Part shown: positions 30,009 to 39,133 of the stretch, in pieces
Position numbering within the stretch: position 1 is the stretch's first letter
Layout: the number at the start of each line of letters is the position of its first letter
NCBI RefSeq assembly: GCF_002042885.1
Contig: NZ_MVFY01000006.1
Location: forward strand, 186,001 to 250,000
DNA from: Citrobacter portucalensis
GTDB lineage: Bacteria; Pseudomonadota; Gammaproteobacteria; Enterobacterales; Enterobacteriaceae
Direction of reading: 5' to 3'
DNA: 64,000 bases
Made by a program: the position numbers and the translations under genes
The notes under the pieces: model-generated
Told to the model about the DNA's origin: nothing
The model's input: only the letters and a program-made list of their open reading frames with translations
Database searches by the model: none

Positions 30009-31589
30009 TTATTTGGTTGAGAAAATATCGGTACCCAGATGGTTGTAGTCCACCTTCTGCAGTTTGAAGTTGGTGATGTACACCGGCCCGGCTTTTTTCT
30101 CTGAGATAAAGCGGTAGTTGTTGGTGATTTCCTTTGCGCTTATCCCTGTCCACTGCGAGAAAAAGCTGAGGAAATCATTGGCGGAGCGACGGGCTTTAAT
30201 CACCCGATGCGCTTTATCATCGCTCGACAGCACCATGAAAGGCACCTGGAAATTCTGCTGGAACTGATCGTCATGCGCCAGGTACTGCACCTCTTTTCCC
30301 CGCTCTTTAAACGCGAGGCCATGATCGGAGAAATAGACCATCGAGAAGCTATTACCGCTGTTACGTAACTGCTCGTAAAGCTGGCGCAGCAGGTCATCCG
30401 TCTGCGTCATGGTGTACAGATAACAAGATGTCTCTTTTGACTGGACGAAAGTCTCGTATTTACCCTGCGTTCGGTCACAGGCCTGCGGATGCGAGCCCAT
30501 TAAATGCAGCACGATGAGCTGTGGCTGGGTGCGCTCGGTTGCCAGCACCTGGGCAGTCATCTTCAACAGCGCTTCGTCACGGGTGTTTTTATCCGCTTCG
30601 AAGTCACCGCTTTTGAGGAACTGAACCTCATCAGCGCGCTTCGCAATGCTGGCGATGGCCGTATCGTATTCACCAATCTGTCCCTGATTGGAAAACCACC
30701 ATGTCTGAAAGCCCGCGCGGTTAGCCAGGGTGACAAAGTTATCCTGGAACTGGGGTTTATTATCCACTACCCGATTAAGCGTTAAGCCGAGCGATTTTTG
30801 CGTTGAACCGCTGGCAGCAATGTAATCCGCAAAGATATAGCCGTTAACGGAGCTGGCAAACGGGGTGTTATCCCAGTGACCACCAAACGCGCCTAACGCA
30901 TCGCGGCGGGCGCTTTCACCGATTACCACGACGTAGGTGTGATACTTCGGTTTAACGGCGGTTACCGTCCAGCTGTCTTTTACGCTCGACAGTTTCGCCA
31001 TACGCTCTTGTTCGTCGAGCACTTCGTTGTTATTGACGATAACGTCCTTGGCGAAACGGAAAACCGGATAGCCAGTGTCTTTCAGCTTGAACACGCCGCC
31101 CCAGGCCAGGTTTTGTACCGGGGTAACAAAGAATGCGACAACGCTAAACAGCAAACAAATGCTGTCGAACTTATTCCAGCTGCGCTGCTGCACATCTTTT
31201 TTACGGCGTACGGCGATAACGCCAAGGGCAAAAATAAACACCCCAACCAGATAACTGTACCAGGGGAAGATGGTCAGGATCTCTGTTGACTCTTCCATAT
31301 TGGTTGAGTGCAGCGCCAGCAAGGTATTGAAGTTCGGTGAGCCGTAAGCCTGGCCGAACGGAAAGTACATTGCCGCAATGAGTGAGCAAATGCCAATCAG
31401 TGCTTTCTGCGCGCGCGGCGCGCTACGCCACAGCAGCATCAATATACAGGTGAAAGCAACGCTATAGAGCAGGCTAAGCGGATAGCCCAGAGCAAGGTTT
31501 ATTAGCAGAGACTGTAAGAAATAGAGGCCAGTCCACGGACTAATTGCCCGGCTACGAGCAATGATTGAATCTTTGAGGGTTAAATTCAT
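30009..31589 (-). CDS. opgE: OpgE (YbiP), phosphoethanolamine transferase of periplasmic glucans
   Basis: A 526-residue member of the EptA/OpgE sulfatase-fold family (E. coli YbiP 527). Four or five N-terminal helices (about 15-155) are followed by a periplasmic catalytic domain with VVVIGESARRDALG (metal site; the nucleophile is in ASGSTQKSLGLTLNR), LIVLHLMGSHPQACDR and VYFSDHGLAFKERG (Asp-His metal ligands). In E. coli YbiP was recently assigned to adding phosphoethanolamine to osmoregulated periplasmic glucans; an older label is a generic hydrolase. Convergent with ompX. Confidence 0.9.
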   Translation of the reverse strand: MNLTLKDSIIARSRAISPWTGLYFLQSLLINLALGYPLSLLYSVAFTCILMLLWRSAPRAQKALIGICSLIAAMYFPFGQAYGSPNFNTLLALHSTNMEESTEILTIFPWYSYLVGVFIFALGVIAVRRKKDVQQRSWNKFDSICLLFSVVAFFVTPVQNLAWGGVFKLKDTGYPVFRFAKDVIVNNNEVLDEQERMAKLSSVKDSWTVTAVKPKYHTYVVVIGESARRDALGAFGGHWDNTPFASSVNGYIFADYIAASGSTQKSLGLTLNRVVDNKPQFQDNFVTLANRAGFQTWWFSNQGQIGEYDTAIASIAKRADEVQFLKSGDFEADKNTRDEALLKMTAQVLATERTQPQLIVLHLMGSHPQACDRTQGKYETFVQSKETSCYLYTMTQTDDLLRQLYEQLRNSGNSFSMVYFSDHGLAFKERGKEVQYLAHDDQFQQNFQVPFMVLSSDDKAHRVIKARRSANDFLSFFSQWTGISAKEITNNYRFISEKKAGPVYITNFKLQKVDYNHLGTDIFSTK

Positions 31590-31837
31590 ATGCCACTGTT
31601 ACAAAAACGCCATGTGCTTACCCTGGCGCTAAGGGTCATTGCCTGCCTGAGAGAGCGAGAAGAGGGATAGGGTCCGCATCCGCGAGCCGCAATATACGCA
31701 GGGCTGCGAAAAGATAGAGTGTGCGCAAGAGAAGGTCAACTACTACAAAGAAATTGTTTTGCGAGGGACGTGGCAAAACTGACAAAAAGAAGGGTTATTG
31801 AGACGAAAACCACCACCGTACCCGAATGACGGCAGGA

Positions 31838-31864
31838 AAATGAAGCGGCGTACCGCGACGCCGC
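31838..31864 (-). terminator. Terminator of mntS
   Basis: On the reverse strand GCGGCGT and ACGCCGC pair around a 6-base loop, followed by TTCATTTT, one base after the mntS stop. Confidence 0.75.
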
Positions 31865-31865
31865 A

Positions 31866-31994
31866 TTATTTTTCTGAAGGTTTATCCTGCTCTGGTTTGC
31901 TGTTAATCATGTCACACAGCATAGAGATCAGCATCAACCGTACTTTAAAGGGAGAGTGGCTAAACACGCGTATACACCTCTTAAATTCATTCAT
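31866..31994 (-). CDS. mntS: MntS, 42-residue manganese chaperone/efflux inhibitor small protein
   Basis: The reverse strand encodes 42 residues beginning MNEFKRCIRVFSHSPFKVRL and ending DKPSEK, nearly identical to E. coli MntS. AGGAGG stands 6 bases before the ATG. MntS is made when manganese is scarce and raises available intracellular Mn, partly by inhibiting the exporter MntP. It is divergent from mntR and preceded by a MntR box, giving MntR-Mn repression. The gene is easily missed because of its size and because other frames are open here. Confidence 0.95.
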   Translation of the reverse strand: MNEFKRCIRVFSHSPFKVRLMLISMLCDMINSKPEQDKPSEK

Positions 31995-32053
31995 GTAAAC
32001 CTCCTGACTTCACGATCCCATCAGTCCTTGAGGGATGTCTTTATTATATACAG

Positions 32054-32071
32054 ATATAGCACAGGCTATAT
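32054..32071. promoter_or_regulatory. MntR box of mntS
   Basis: ATATAGC-ACAG-GCTATAT is a perfect 7-bp inverted repeat 60 bases upstream of mntS; E. coli MntR boxes share the ATAGC...GCTAT core. A second partial copy (TATAGCTATTGCTA) follows at 32073-32087. Confidence 0.8.
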
Positions 32072-32180
32072 TATATAGCTATTGCTAAAACGTTAATTTT
32101 TTGTGCCCACGCAACTCTGGTTTACAATGAGCGCTCTCTAATCAGATGCCGTTAACGCGTCACAGTAACGAGGAAGCAGA

Positions 32181-32654
32181 ATGAGTCGTCGCGCAGGTAT
32201 GCCAACAACAAAAAAAGTGACGCAATTGGTGAATGTCGAAGAACACGTTGAAGGATTTCGTCAGGTCCGGGAGGCGCATCGCCGCGAACTGATTGATGAC
32301 TACGTAGAGCTGATTTCCGATCTCATTATTGAGGTAGGTGAAGCGCGCCAGGTGGATATGGCAGCGCGACTTGGGGTTTCCCAGCCGACGGTTGCTAAAA
32401 TGCTTAAGCGCCTAGCTTCAGTCGGATTGATTGAAATGATCCCGTGGCGTGGGGTGTTCTTAACTGCAGAAGGTGAACGACTGGCCCAGGAGAGCCGGGA
32501 ACGTCATCAGATTGTGGAAAATTTCCTGTTGATGTTAGGCATCAGCCCGGAAATTGCCCGTCGCGACGCGGAGGGGATGGAGCATCACGTCAGTAAGGAA
32601 ACGCTGGAGGCTTTTAGCCGGTTTACGCAACAGCAAGGAACGGGCTCTGAATGA
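32181..32654 (+). CDS. mntR: MntR, manganese-responsive DtxR-family regulator
   Basis: A 157-residue MntR (E. coli 155). N-terminal winged helix ([33 protein letters not shown], residues about 50-85) and a dimerisation helix with metal ligands in [16 protein letters not shown] and [11 protein letters not shown] (Glu and His of the Mn site). It represses mntH and mntS and activates mntP with Mn. Its stop overlaps the ybiR start (ATGA), so both are translated from one message. Confidence 0.96.
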   Translation: MSRRAGMPTTKKVTQLVNVEEHVEGFRQVREAHRRELIDDYVELISDLIIEVGEARQVDMAARLGVSQPTVAKMLKRLASVGLIEMIPWRGVFLTAEGERLAQESRERHQIVENFLLMLGISPEIARRDAEGMEHHVSKETLEAFSRFTQQQGTGSE

Positions 32655-33760
32655 GTTTTCCTTTATTACGTGCTTTACAGCGCGATCGTTTTTTCCAGCT
32701 GTTAATCATCGTTGGGGTTGTACTGAGTCTGTTCACGCCATTTACGCCCCGGTCTTGGCCAGGGGCGATTGACTGGCACACGATAATCACGCTTAGCGGC
32801 CTGATGTTACTGACCAAAGGCGTGGAGCTAAGCGGTTATTTCGATGTGTTAGGTCGCAAGATGACCCGCCGCTTCAAAACAGAGCGCCAGCTGGCGATAT
32901 TTATGGTGCTGGCGGCGGCGTTGTTGTCGACGTTTCTGACCAACGACGTTGCATTGTTTATTGTTGTTCCGCTGACCATCACCCTGAAAAAATTATGTGC
33001 CATTCCGGTGAATCGCCTGATTATCTTTGAGGCGCTGGCGGTAAACGCCGGATCGTTGCTCACGCCAATAGGTAATCCGCAAAACATTCTGATGTGGGGA
33101 CGCTCAGGCTTATCGTTTACCGCGTTTACCTGGCAAATGGCGCCGCTTGCGGGGGCCATGATGCTGACGCTGGTGGTGCTGTGCTGGTTCAGTTTCCCGC
33201 ATAAAGCGTTGCACTATCATACCGGTACGCGCGCGCCTGGCTGGCAACCACGCCTGGTATGGAGTTGTCTGGCGCTGTATATCATCTTCCTGGCGGCGCT
33301 GGAGTTAAAGCAAGAGCTGTGGGGTCTGGCTATTGTGGCGGCAGGGTTCATGGTACTGGCGCGTCGCGTGATCCTCAGCGTGGACTGGACGTTGCTGTTA
33401 GTATTTATGGCGATGTTCATTGATGTGCATTTGCTGACGCAGCTCCCGGCCTTGCAGGGGATTTCCCACCAGATTGGCACGCTCTCAGCACCGGGACTTT
33501 GGTTAACGGCTATTGGCCTGTCGCAGTTTATCAGTAATGTGCCCAGTACGATTTTGCTGCTGAACTATGTCCCGCCGACGCTGCTGCTGGCCTGGGCGGT
33601 TAATGTGGGCGGCTTTGGTCTGTTGCCGGGATCGCTGGCGAATCTCATTGCGTTACGGATGGCAAACGACCGACGGATCTGGTGGCGTTTTCATTGGTAT
33701 TCGGTACCGATGCTGATATGGGCGGCGCTGGTGGGGTATGGTTTGCTGCTGTTGATGTAA
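32651..33760 (+). CDS. ybiR: YbiR, predicted inner-membrane anion/cation transporter
   Basis: A 369-residue membrane protein of the ArsB/NhaD (ion transporter) superfamily with about ten helices. Conserved segments [17 protein letters not shown] and [21 protein letters not shown] are typical of that fold. It is similar in length to E. coli YbiR (372). Coupled to mntR by a 4-base overlap, which suggests a metal-linked role, but none has been shown. Confidence 0.92.
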   Translation: MSFPLLRALQRDRFFQLLIIVGVVLSLFTPFTPRSWPGAIDWHTIITLSGLMLLTKGVELSGYFDVLGRKMTRRFKTERQLAIFMVLAAALLSTFLTNDVALFIVVPLTITLKKLCAIPVNRLIIFEALAVNAGSLLTPIGNPQNILMWGRSGLSFTAFTWQMAPLAGAMMLTLVVLCWFSFPHKALHYHTGTRAPGWQPRLVWSCLALYIIFLAALELKQELWGLAIVAAGFMVLARRVILSVDWTLLLVFMAMFIDVHLLTQLPALQGISHQIGTLSAPGLWLTAIGLSQFISNVPSTILLLNYVPPTLLLAWAVNVGGFGLLPGSLANLIALRMANDRRIWWRFHWYSVPMLIWAALVGYGLLLLM

Positions 33761-33768
33761 TTGATGTG

Positions 33769-33849
33769 ATGTGCCGGATGGCGGCTGGCGCCTAATCCGG
33801 CCTACTGCGTTGGTAGGCCCGATAAGCGTAGCGCCATCGGGCATATATA
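33769..33849. repeat. REP/BIME element between ybiR and ldtB
   Basis: TGCCGGATGGCGGCTGGCG to CCGGCCTAC and GTAGGCCCGATAAGCG to GCCATCGGGC form a facing pair between two convergent genes. Confidence 0.85.
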
Positions 33850-33854
33850 GCAGA

Positions 33855-34775
33855 TTAGTTCAAACGAACCGGCATACCTGAACGGTTCTGTACCGCCTGC
33901 TCAACGACGGCTTGATCGACGTCAGACTGGCCGGTGATGCTGGTAATGCTCTTGGTCAGGGTAATCGGTACGATTTCTCCGCCTTCGAACTGTGCTTCAG
34001 TCGTAGACAGTGGGTTATGTACTTCGATGTAACGGCTGCCGTCTGGTTCGGTAGTGGCTTTTACCGGCTCATCAATAAACTGTACACGGGTGCCGACTGG
34101 CACATTTTCAAACAGGAATTTGATGTCGTCGTTACGCAGACGCACGCAACCGTGGCTGACGCGTAAGCCTACGCCGAAGTTAGCATTGGTGCCGTGGATG
34201 GCATACAGGCGACCGATATACAGCGCGTACAGTCCCATCGGGTTATCCGGACCTGCCGGAACAACGGCTGGCAGCGGCTCGCCCGCAGCGCGGTATTCCG
34301 CATGCATTTTCGCCGTTGGCGTCCAGGTTGGGCCCGCTTTTTTACGTTCTACTTTGGTTGTCCAGTTGATTGGCGTGTCTTTGCCCAGCTGGCCGATACC
34401 GATCGGCAGAACAATTACGGTGTTGGTGCCTTTCGGGTAGTAGTACAGACGCATTTCAGCGCTGTTGATAACAATACCTTCATGCACGGTATCCGGCAGG
34501 ATCAACTGCTGAGGAATGTTCAGCACGGTGCCGCCTTTCGGCAGGAAGGTATCCACGCCCGGGTTGGCTTCCAGCATGTTAGACAGACCCATCTGATACT
34601 CTGCCGCAAAATACTCCAGCGGTTGGGTGTTGCCTTCAGGAATAGTAATGACCTGGTTTTGGCCAATCAAACGGCTACCATCAGTCGGCAGCGGGTACGT
34701 GACGGCTGAAGCGGTATTACAAAAACCAACTATTGCGAGTGCCGCCGCGAAAAGCGTTGTTAATTTCATATTCAT
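33855..34775 (-). CDS. ldtB: LdtB (YbiS), L,D-transpeptidase anchoring Braun lipoprotein
   Basis: A 306-residue protein, same length as E. coli LdtB. Signal peptide cut near TASA (about 24), a LysM domain ([31 protein letters not shown], about 42-85), then the YkuD domain with [11 protein letters not shown] and the catalytic SHGCVRLRN. It links Lpp to meso-diaminopimelate in peptidoglycan. Three close in-frame ATG codons exist; 34775 matches the E. coli start MNMK. Confidence 0.95.
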   Translation of the reverse strand: MNMKLTTLFAAALAIVGFCNTASAVTYPLPTDGSRLIGQNQVITIPEGNTQPLEYFAAEYQMGLSNMLEANPGVDTFLPKGGTVLNIPQQLILPDTVHEGIVINSAEMRLYYYPKGTNTVIVLPIGIGQLGKDTPINWTTKVERKKAGPTWTPTAKMHAEYRAAGEPLPAVVPAGPDNPMGLYALYIGRLYAIHGTNANFGVGLRVSHGCVRLRNDDIKFLFENVPVGTRVQFIDEPVKATTEPDGSRYIEVHNPLSTTEAQFEGGEIVPITLTKSITSITGQSDVDQAVVEQAVQNRSGMPVRLN

Positions 34776-35007
34776 ATTCATGTATGCGAGATTCAGTGCC
34801 AGGCAGGCTAGTGGGTTGAGATTTATGTAGTGTTGGGCACGCATTATATGTGCAATCTGAGCAACAAGGAATTCGGATGTGTACTAAATCACATTTTTTT
34901 CCTTTTGGTTTCACTTTTTCCCTTCCGCATGAAGACGCGATCTTCTTGCAGACTTATGGCATAATAAGCGGTTTGTCACATATTTCTTTCTCTTTCAGGA
35001 TACGCCA

Positions 35008-36600
35008 GTGTTAGTTTCCAGCAACGTCACCATGCAGTTCGGCAGTAAGCCGCTGTTTGAAAATATTTCCGTCAAATTTGGCGGCGGCAACCGTTACGGC
35101 CTGATTGGCGCGAACGGTAGCGGTAAATCCACTTTTATGAAAATTCTCGGCGGCGATCTCGAACCGACGCTGGGCAACGTTTCCCTCGATCCTAACGAGC
35201 GCATTGGTAAGCTGCGCCAGGATCAGTTCGCCTTTGAAGAGTTCACCGTGCTCGACACCGTGATCATGGGTCACGCTGAACTGTGGGAAGTGAAGCAGGA
35301 GCGCGATCGCATTTACGCCCTGGCCGAGATGAGCGAAGAAGACGGCTATAAAGTTGCTGACCTCGAAGTTCAGTATGGCGAAATGGACGGCTACTCTGCG
35401 GAAGCGCGTGCGGGTGAACTGCTGCTGGGCGTAGGTATTCCGGTAGAACAGCATTACGGCCCGATGAGCGAAGTCGCACCCGGCTGGAAGCTGCGTGTGC
35501 TTCTGGCGCAGGCGCTGTTCTCTAACCCGGACATTCTCCTGCTCGACGAACCAACGAACAACCTGGATATCGACACCATCCGTTGGCTGGAGCAGACGCT
35601 GAACGAGCGTGACAGCACCATGATCATCATTTCACACGACCGTCACTTCCTGAACATGGTCTGTACGCACATGGCGGATCTGGACTACGGCGAACTGCGT
35701 GTTTATCCGGGTAACTACGACGAATACATGACGGCGGCAACCCAGGCGCGTGAACGTCTGCTGGCCGATAACGCCAAGAAGAAAGCACAGATTGCCGATC
35801 TGCAATCCTTCGTCAGCCGCTTTAGCGCCAACGCGTCTAAATCTCGACAGGCGACTTCTCGTGCGCGTCAGATTGATAAGATTAAGCTCGACGAAGTGAA
35901 AGCGTCCAGCCGTCAGAACCCGTTCATCCGCTTCGAACAGGATAAGAAACTGTTCCGTAACGCGCTGGAAGTGGAAGCGCTGGCGAAAGGTTTTGATGAA
36001 GGCCCGCTGTTTAAAAACTTCAACCTGCTGCTGGAAGTAGGGGAGAAGGTTGCCATCATTGGTGCCAACGGCGTGGGTAAATCCACTATGCTGAAAACGT
36101 TGGTTGGCGACTTACAGCCGGACAACGGTACCGTTAAGTGGTCTGAAAACGCCCAGGTCGGTTACTACGCGCAGGATCATGAATACGAGTTCGAAAACGA
36201 TCTGACCGTTTTCGAATGGATGAGTCAGTGGAAGCAGGAAGGCGATGATGAGCAGGTAGTACGTAGCTTCCTTGGTCGTCTGCTGTTCAGCCAGGACGAT
36301 ATCAAGAAACCTGCAAAAGTCCTCTCCGGTGGTGAAAAAGGACGCATGCTGTTCGGTAAGCTGATGATGCAGAAACCGAATATCCTGGTTATGGATGAAC
36401 CGACCAACCACCTGGATATGGAGTCTATCGAGTCGCTGAACATGGCGCTGGAAATGTACCAGGGCACGCTGATCTTCGTTTCTCATGACCGTGAGTTCGT
36501 CAGCTCGCTGGCAACCCGCGTGATTGAAATTACGCCGGAACGCGTAATCGACTTCACCGGTAACTACGAAGATTACCTGCGTAGTAAAGGCGTCGAATAA
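35008..36600 (+). CDS. ybiT: YbiT, ABC-F family ATPase
   Basis: A 530-residue ABC-F protein with no membrane segments. Domain 1: [28 protein letters not shown]; linker of about 80 residues ([20 protein letters not shown], basic); domain 2: [37 protein letters not shown]. Such proteins act at the ribosome. The start is GTG at 35008, as in E. coli, since no ATG is available before the first conserved residues. Divergent from ldtB. Confidence 0.95.
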   Translation: MLVSSNVTMQFGSKPLFENISVKFGGGNRYGLIGANGSGKSTFMKILGGDLEPTLGNVSLDPNERIGKLRQDQFAFEEFTVLDTVIMGHAELWEVKQERDRIYALAEMSEEDGYKVADLEVQYGEMDGYSAEARAGELLLGVGIPVEQHYGPMSEVAPGWKLRVLLAQALFSNPDILLLDEPTNNLDIDTIRWLEQTLNERDSTMIIISHDRHFLNMVCTHMADLDYGELRVYPGNYDEYMTAATQARERLLADNAKKKAQIADLQSFVSRFSANASKSRQATSRARQIDKIKLDEVKASSRQNPFIRFEQDKKLFRNALEVEALAKGFDEGPLFKNFNLLLEVGEKVAIIGANGVGKSTMLKTLVGDLQPDNGTVKWSENAQVGYYAQDHEYEFENDLTVFEWMSQWKQEGDDEQVVRSFLGRLLFSQDDIKKPAKVLSGGEKGRMLFGKLMMQKPNILVMDEPTNHLDMESIESLNMALEMYQGTLIFVSHDREFVSSLATRVIEITPERVIDFTGNYEDYLRSKGVE

Positions 36601-36613
36601 GTCTCCCGTCGTT

Positions 36614-36652
36614 CTCGTGTTACAGGTGTGATGGTTGCACCTGTAACACGAG
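36614..36652. other. Perfect 15-bp inverted repeat between ybiT and ybiU
   Basis: CTCGTGTTACAGGTG and its exact complement flank a 9-base loop, 13 bases after the ybiT stop, between convergent genes. No T-run follows on either strand, so it is unlike a simple intrinsic terminator, although it probably marks both 3' ends. Confidence 0.7.
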
Positions 36653-36678
36653 ATACTTAGGGATAAGGGGATATAAAA

Positions 36679-37941
36679 TTAAACAATCCCCAGCGCGCGT
36701 TTACCGTGGATATTCAAATCCTCCAGCGTGAAGCGTCCTTCCCAGTTAGTTTCATAATCCTCCCGTGGAAAATCACCCGGTGATGCACCTTTTTCCAGCG
36801 CGGCCTTCACTTTGTGGGCGTAGGCCAGATTCTTTTCGCACATCGGTGCGGCAGGAATGTACATCACGTTACCCCAACCCTGCTGATTTTCCACCGGTGC
36901 GACGGAGTGAATCACATCACAATGCCACCAGACGGAGTCTCCGGCGTCCAGTTGTGGAATGCTGGTTAACGCTTCAATCAGCAGAGGATGCCATTGCGTG
37001 GAAATCGGCAGCACCCGGCCGGGCGCGACGCCGCAAAGTTCATCTTCCGGCACATCGTCAAGCAATGGGCGTAACAGCACATACGCCATCGCTTCAGGGA
37101 TCGGGACCACATGCAACAATCCCTGACCTGGCAGCATATCGGACAGTGCAGTCCAGCCCTGGAAGGTACGGAATACCGAACATTTGGTGGTGTTATCCAC
37201 CGTGTACTCTTCTACCTCAGTGCGATGCGCCGCCTGCCACGGATTGTAATCTTCCAGCTTGCCATTGAAAACATGAGCAAAGACCTGCTGATATGCCGGA
37301 AGAAGCCAGCGTTCCAGCGCGCCGGAATCCGTATGCGCGCCCAGCCCTTTAGACGTGGTTCCCGGCGGTCGACGGCGAATGCGGTCAGGGTAAATAACGC
37401 TGATATCCGGGTTAAACCATTGTTTACCTTCGCTTGTAAAGGTCCACAAACGATTGAGGAACGACTGTGCATTGGCCATTTCTTCACTCTGGCGGGCCTG
37501 CATCTGCGCCTGGGACCAGTAGATGGGGTAGATTTCAGGCCGTGATGCGCTCAGAGTACCGAAGAAATTATCGCCGGGTCCTTTATAGACGTCGTCAAAG
37601 TGGTTGCGGTCCAGATAGTCCAGCATTGAGCTGTCCCATCCGAGAGCCTGTTCGCGAGGGAAATGACCTTTAATGACTGCGCATCCGCGACGCTTAATAT
37701 CTTCACGCTGCTCTGCACTTACGTGGCCCGCTTTGATATCTGCATAAGATATCACTGGCCACACTGGGGCACCTTGCGCTTTGAGGGCGTTGATTTCCGC
37801 CACGCGGGTGGCGATAGCATCGCTCAACTGATTGAAGATTAACTGAACATCCCCAAGCTGTGCCCGCAGTTGCTGTTTCATCTGCCGGATTGCCGCTTTG
37901 TGATCGGCAGGCAGCGTGTCGCTGGTAAAAGTAAAAGCCAT
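36679..37941 (-). CDS. ybiU: YbiU, DUF1479 dioxygenase-like protein
   Basis: A 420-residue DUF1479 protein (E. coli YbiU 421). HTDSGALERW, WWHCDVIHSV and the following Arg-rich region suggest a cupin/2-oxoglutarate dioxygenase-type metal site (inference). The start is the ATG at 37941 after GAGGTGG; the GTG two codons upstream is less likely. A palindrome ACTTTC-N4-GAAACT lies 16 bases upstream, shared with the ybiV and ybiWY promoters, so it may belong to the same pathway. Confidence 0.93.
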   Translation of the reverse strand: MAFTFTSDTLPADHKAAIRQMKQQLRAQLGDVQLIFNQLSDAIATRVAEINALKAQGAPVWPVISYADIKAGHVSAEQREDIKRRGCAVIKGHFPREQALGWDSSMLDYLDRNHFDDVYKGPGDNFFGTLSASRPEIYPIYWSQAQMQARQSEEMANAQSFLNRLWTFTSEGKQWFNPDISVIYPDRIRRRPPGTTSKGLGAHTDSGALERWLLPAYQQVFAHVFNGKLEDYNPWQAAHRTEVEEYTVDNTTKCSVFRTFQGWTALSDMLPGQGLLHVVPIPEAMAYVLLRPLLDDVPEDELCGVAPGRVLPISTQWHPLLIEALTSIPQLDAGDSVWWHCDVIHSVAPVENQQGWGNVMYIPAAPMCEKNLAYAHKVKAALEKGASPGDFPREDYETNWEGRFTLEDLNIHGKRALGIV

Positions 37942-37956
37942 ATCCACCTCGCATTA

Positions 37957-37972
37957 ACTTTCATTCGAAACT
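37957..37972. promoter_or_regulatory. Shared palindrome, copy A (ybiU promoter)
   Basis: ACTTTCATTCGAAACT, one base away from the perfect palindrome ACTTTC-N4-GAAAGT found upstream of ybiY, and 16 bases before the ybiU ATG, a repressing position. The regulator is unknown; the style resembles DeoR-family operators. Confidence 0.6.
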
Positions 37973-38057
37973 TAACTAACTTACAGATGATAATATAAGT
38001 TAAAATTTAGTTAACGCAAGTTTAAAACTTGATGGAGTGAGCAAAATAGAAAAAGAG

Positions 38058-38086
38058 TGAAAACCGGGATGAGGGATACCCCGGTT
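38058..38086 (-). terminator. Terminator of ybiV
   Basis: On the reverse strand AACCGGG and CCCGGTT pair around an 11-base loop and are followed by TTCACTCTTTTTC, 8 bases after the ybiV stop. Confidence 0.7.
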
Positions 38087-38093
38087 GGCAGGA

Positions 38094-38909
38094 TTAGACG
38101 TTAAAAGGGGAGGTGTTATCCAGCACAGCCTGAATTACGTTCAGCGCGCCCTGATGGTTATTGTCGTCGGTCTGATAGCGAGCAATCGCTTTGATATTCT
38201 CTGCCGCGTTGGCCATGGCGAAAGAGTAGTGCGCCATTTTCAGCATTTCCGCGTCGTTTCCGCTATCGCCAATGGCGACTACGTTTTGCGGTGACAGGTT
38301 CCAGCGTTTAAGCAGGCGGCTGATCCCGTTGGCTTTATGTAGGCCCGGAATGATCAGATCGATAAACCCGAAGCCGCTGGTGACTGGCTTCATAATGCCG
38401 TCCAGCGCAGCATGCAGGTGATCGATAACCAATGGGATTTGTTGGTCCGGTAAATTTAGCGAGAACTTGAACAGCACATCATCGATATCCTGATAATCCT
38501 TTACGAGTTTCAGGCGATGGTAGTGTTTTGACATCAATGCGACAAAGGACTCCGGCGCATTTTCGCTAACGTAAGCGCTTTGCAGCCCACAAGCCACAAA
38601 GTTGAGCTGCTTATCTTTTAGCAGTTCACCAATGACAATACGGGATTCGTGGCGGGTAAGCTCGCCGTGAAACAGCTGTTTGCCATGTTCAAAGACCAAA
38701 GCCCCGTTCTCAGCGACAAAAGAAATTTCCTCTTTGAGCTCCGGGAAAAAGGAGATCAGCTGGTAATACTGGTTACCGCTGGCCACGACAAATTCGATAT
38801 TTCGTTTTTTCAGTTCCAGATACTGCGCCATAAAACGTGCACGATCGTATTTCTTGGCGTCGTCGAGAAAAGTTCCGTCCATATCGGTGACGATAACTTT
38901 GATGGTCAT
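38094..38909 (-). CDS. ybiV: YbiV, HAD-type sugar phosphatase
   Basis: A 271-residue Cof/HAD-IIB phosphatase, same length as E. coli YbiV. Motif [12 protein letters not shown] gives the nucleophile Asp 9 and acid/base Asp 11; motif II VVASGNQ; motif [15 protein letters not shown] cap domain (about 85-185) sets specificity. E. coli YbiV hydrolyses several sugar phosphates, including fructose-1-phosphate and ribose-5-phosphate. Copy B of the shared palindrome is 71 bases upstream, tying it to ybiU and ybiWY. Confidence 0.95.
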   Translation of the reverse strand: MTIKVIVTDMDGTFLDDAKKYDRARFMAQYLELKKRNIEFVVASGNQYYQLISFFPELKEEISFVAENGALVFEHGKQLFHGELTRHESRIVIGELLKDKQLNFVACGLQSAYVSENAPESFVALMSKHYHRLKLVKDYQDIDDVLFKFSLNLPDQQIPLVIDHLHAALDGIMKPVTSGFGFIDLIIPGLHKANGISRLLKRWNLSPQNVVAIGDSGNDAEMLKMAHYSFAMANAAENIKAIARYQTDDNNHQGALNVIQAVLDNTSPFNV

Positions 38910-38979
38910 AAAGATAGGCTCCTGGCGATTACTGCAACCAGAAACATTCTAATAACAATGTGACCTGTAGCACAAATTT

Positions 38980-38995
38980 AATTTCGAATGAAAGT
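38980..38995. promoter_or_regulatory. Shared palindrome, copy B (ybiV promoter)
   Basis: AATTTCGAATGAAAGT matches the perfect copy upstream of ybiY at 15 of 16 bases, including the spacer GAAT. It lies in the region upstream of ybiV. Confidence 0.65.
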
Positions 38996-38999
38996 AAAA

Positions 39000-39127
39000 A
39001 GCCGGATGGTAGCTTTGCCTTACCCGGCTACGGGGAGAGTCGTTGTAGGCCGGATAAGCGTCAGCGTATCCGGCAATGGGGAGGGTGGCGTGCCGGATGG
39101 CGGTGTGGAATCTCATCCGGCCGACAA
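39000..39127. repeat. Triple REP (BIME) element between ybiW and ybiV
   Basis: Three REP units in alternating orientation: AGCCGGATGGTAGC to ACCCGGCTAC, GTAGGCCGGATAAGCG to TATCCGGCA, and TGCCGGATGGCGG to CATCCGGCCGAC. They follow the ybiW stop and isolate ybiV from the ybiYW transcript. Confidence 0.85.
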
Positions 39128-39133
39128 TATTGT

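Noticed and set aside
31798-31998. 66-codon plus-strand frame across the mntR-mntS gap
   Set aside because: The complementary strand encodes the conserved MntS protein with its own ribosome site, so this is the shadow.
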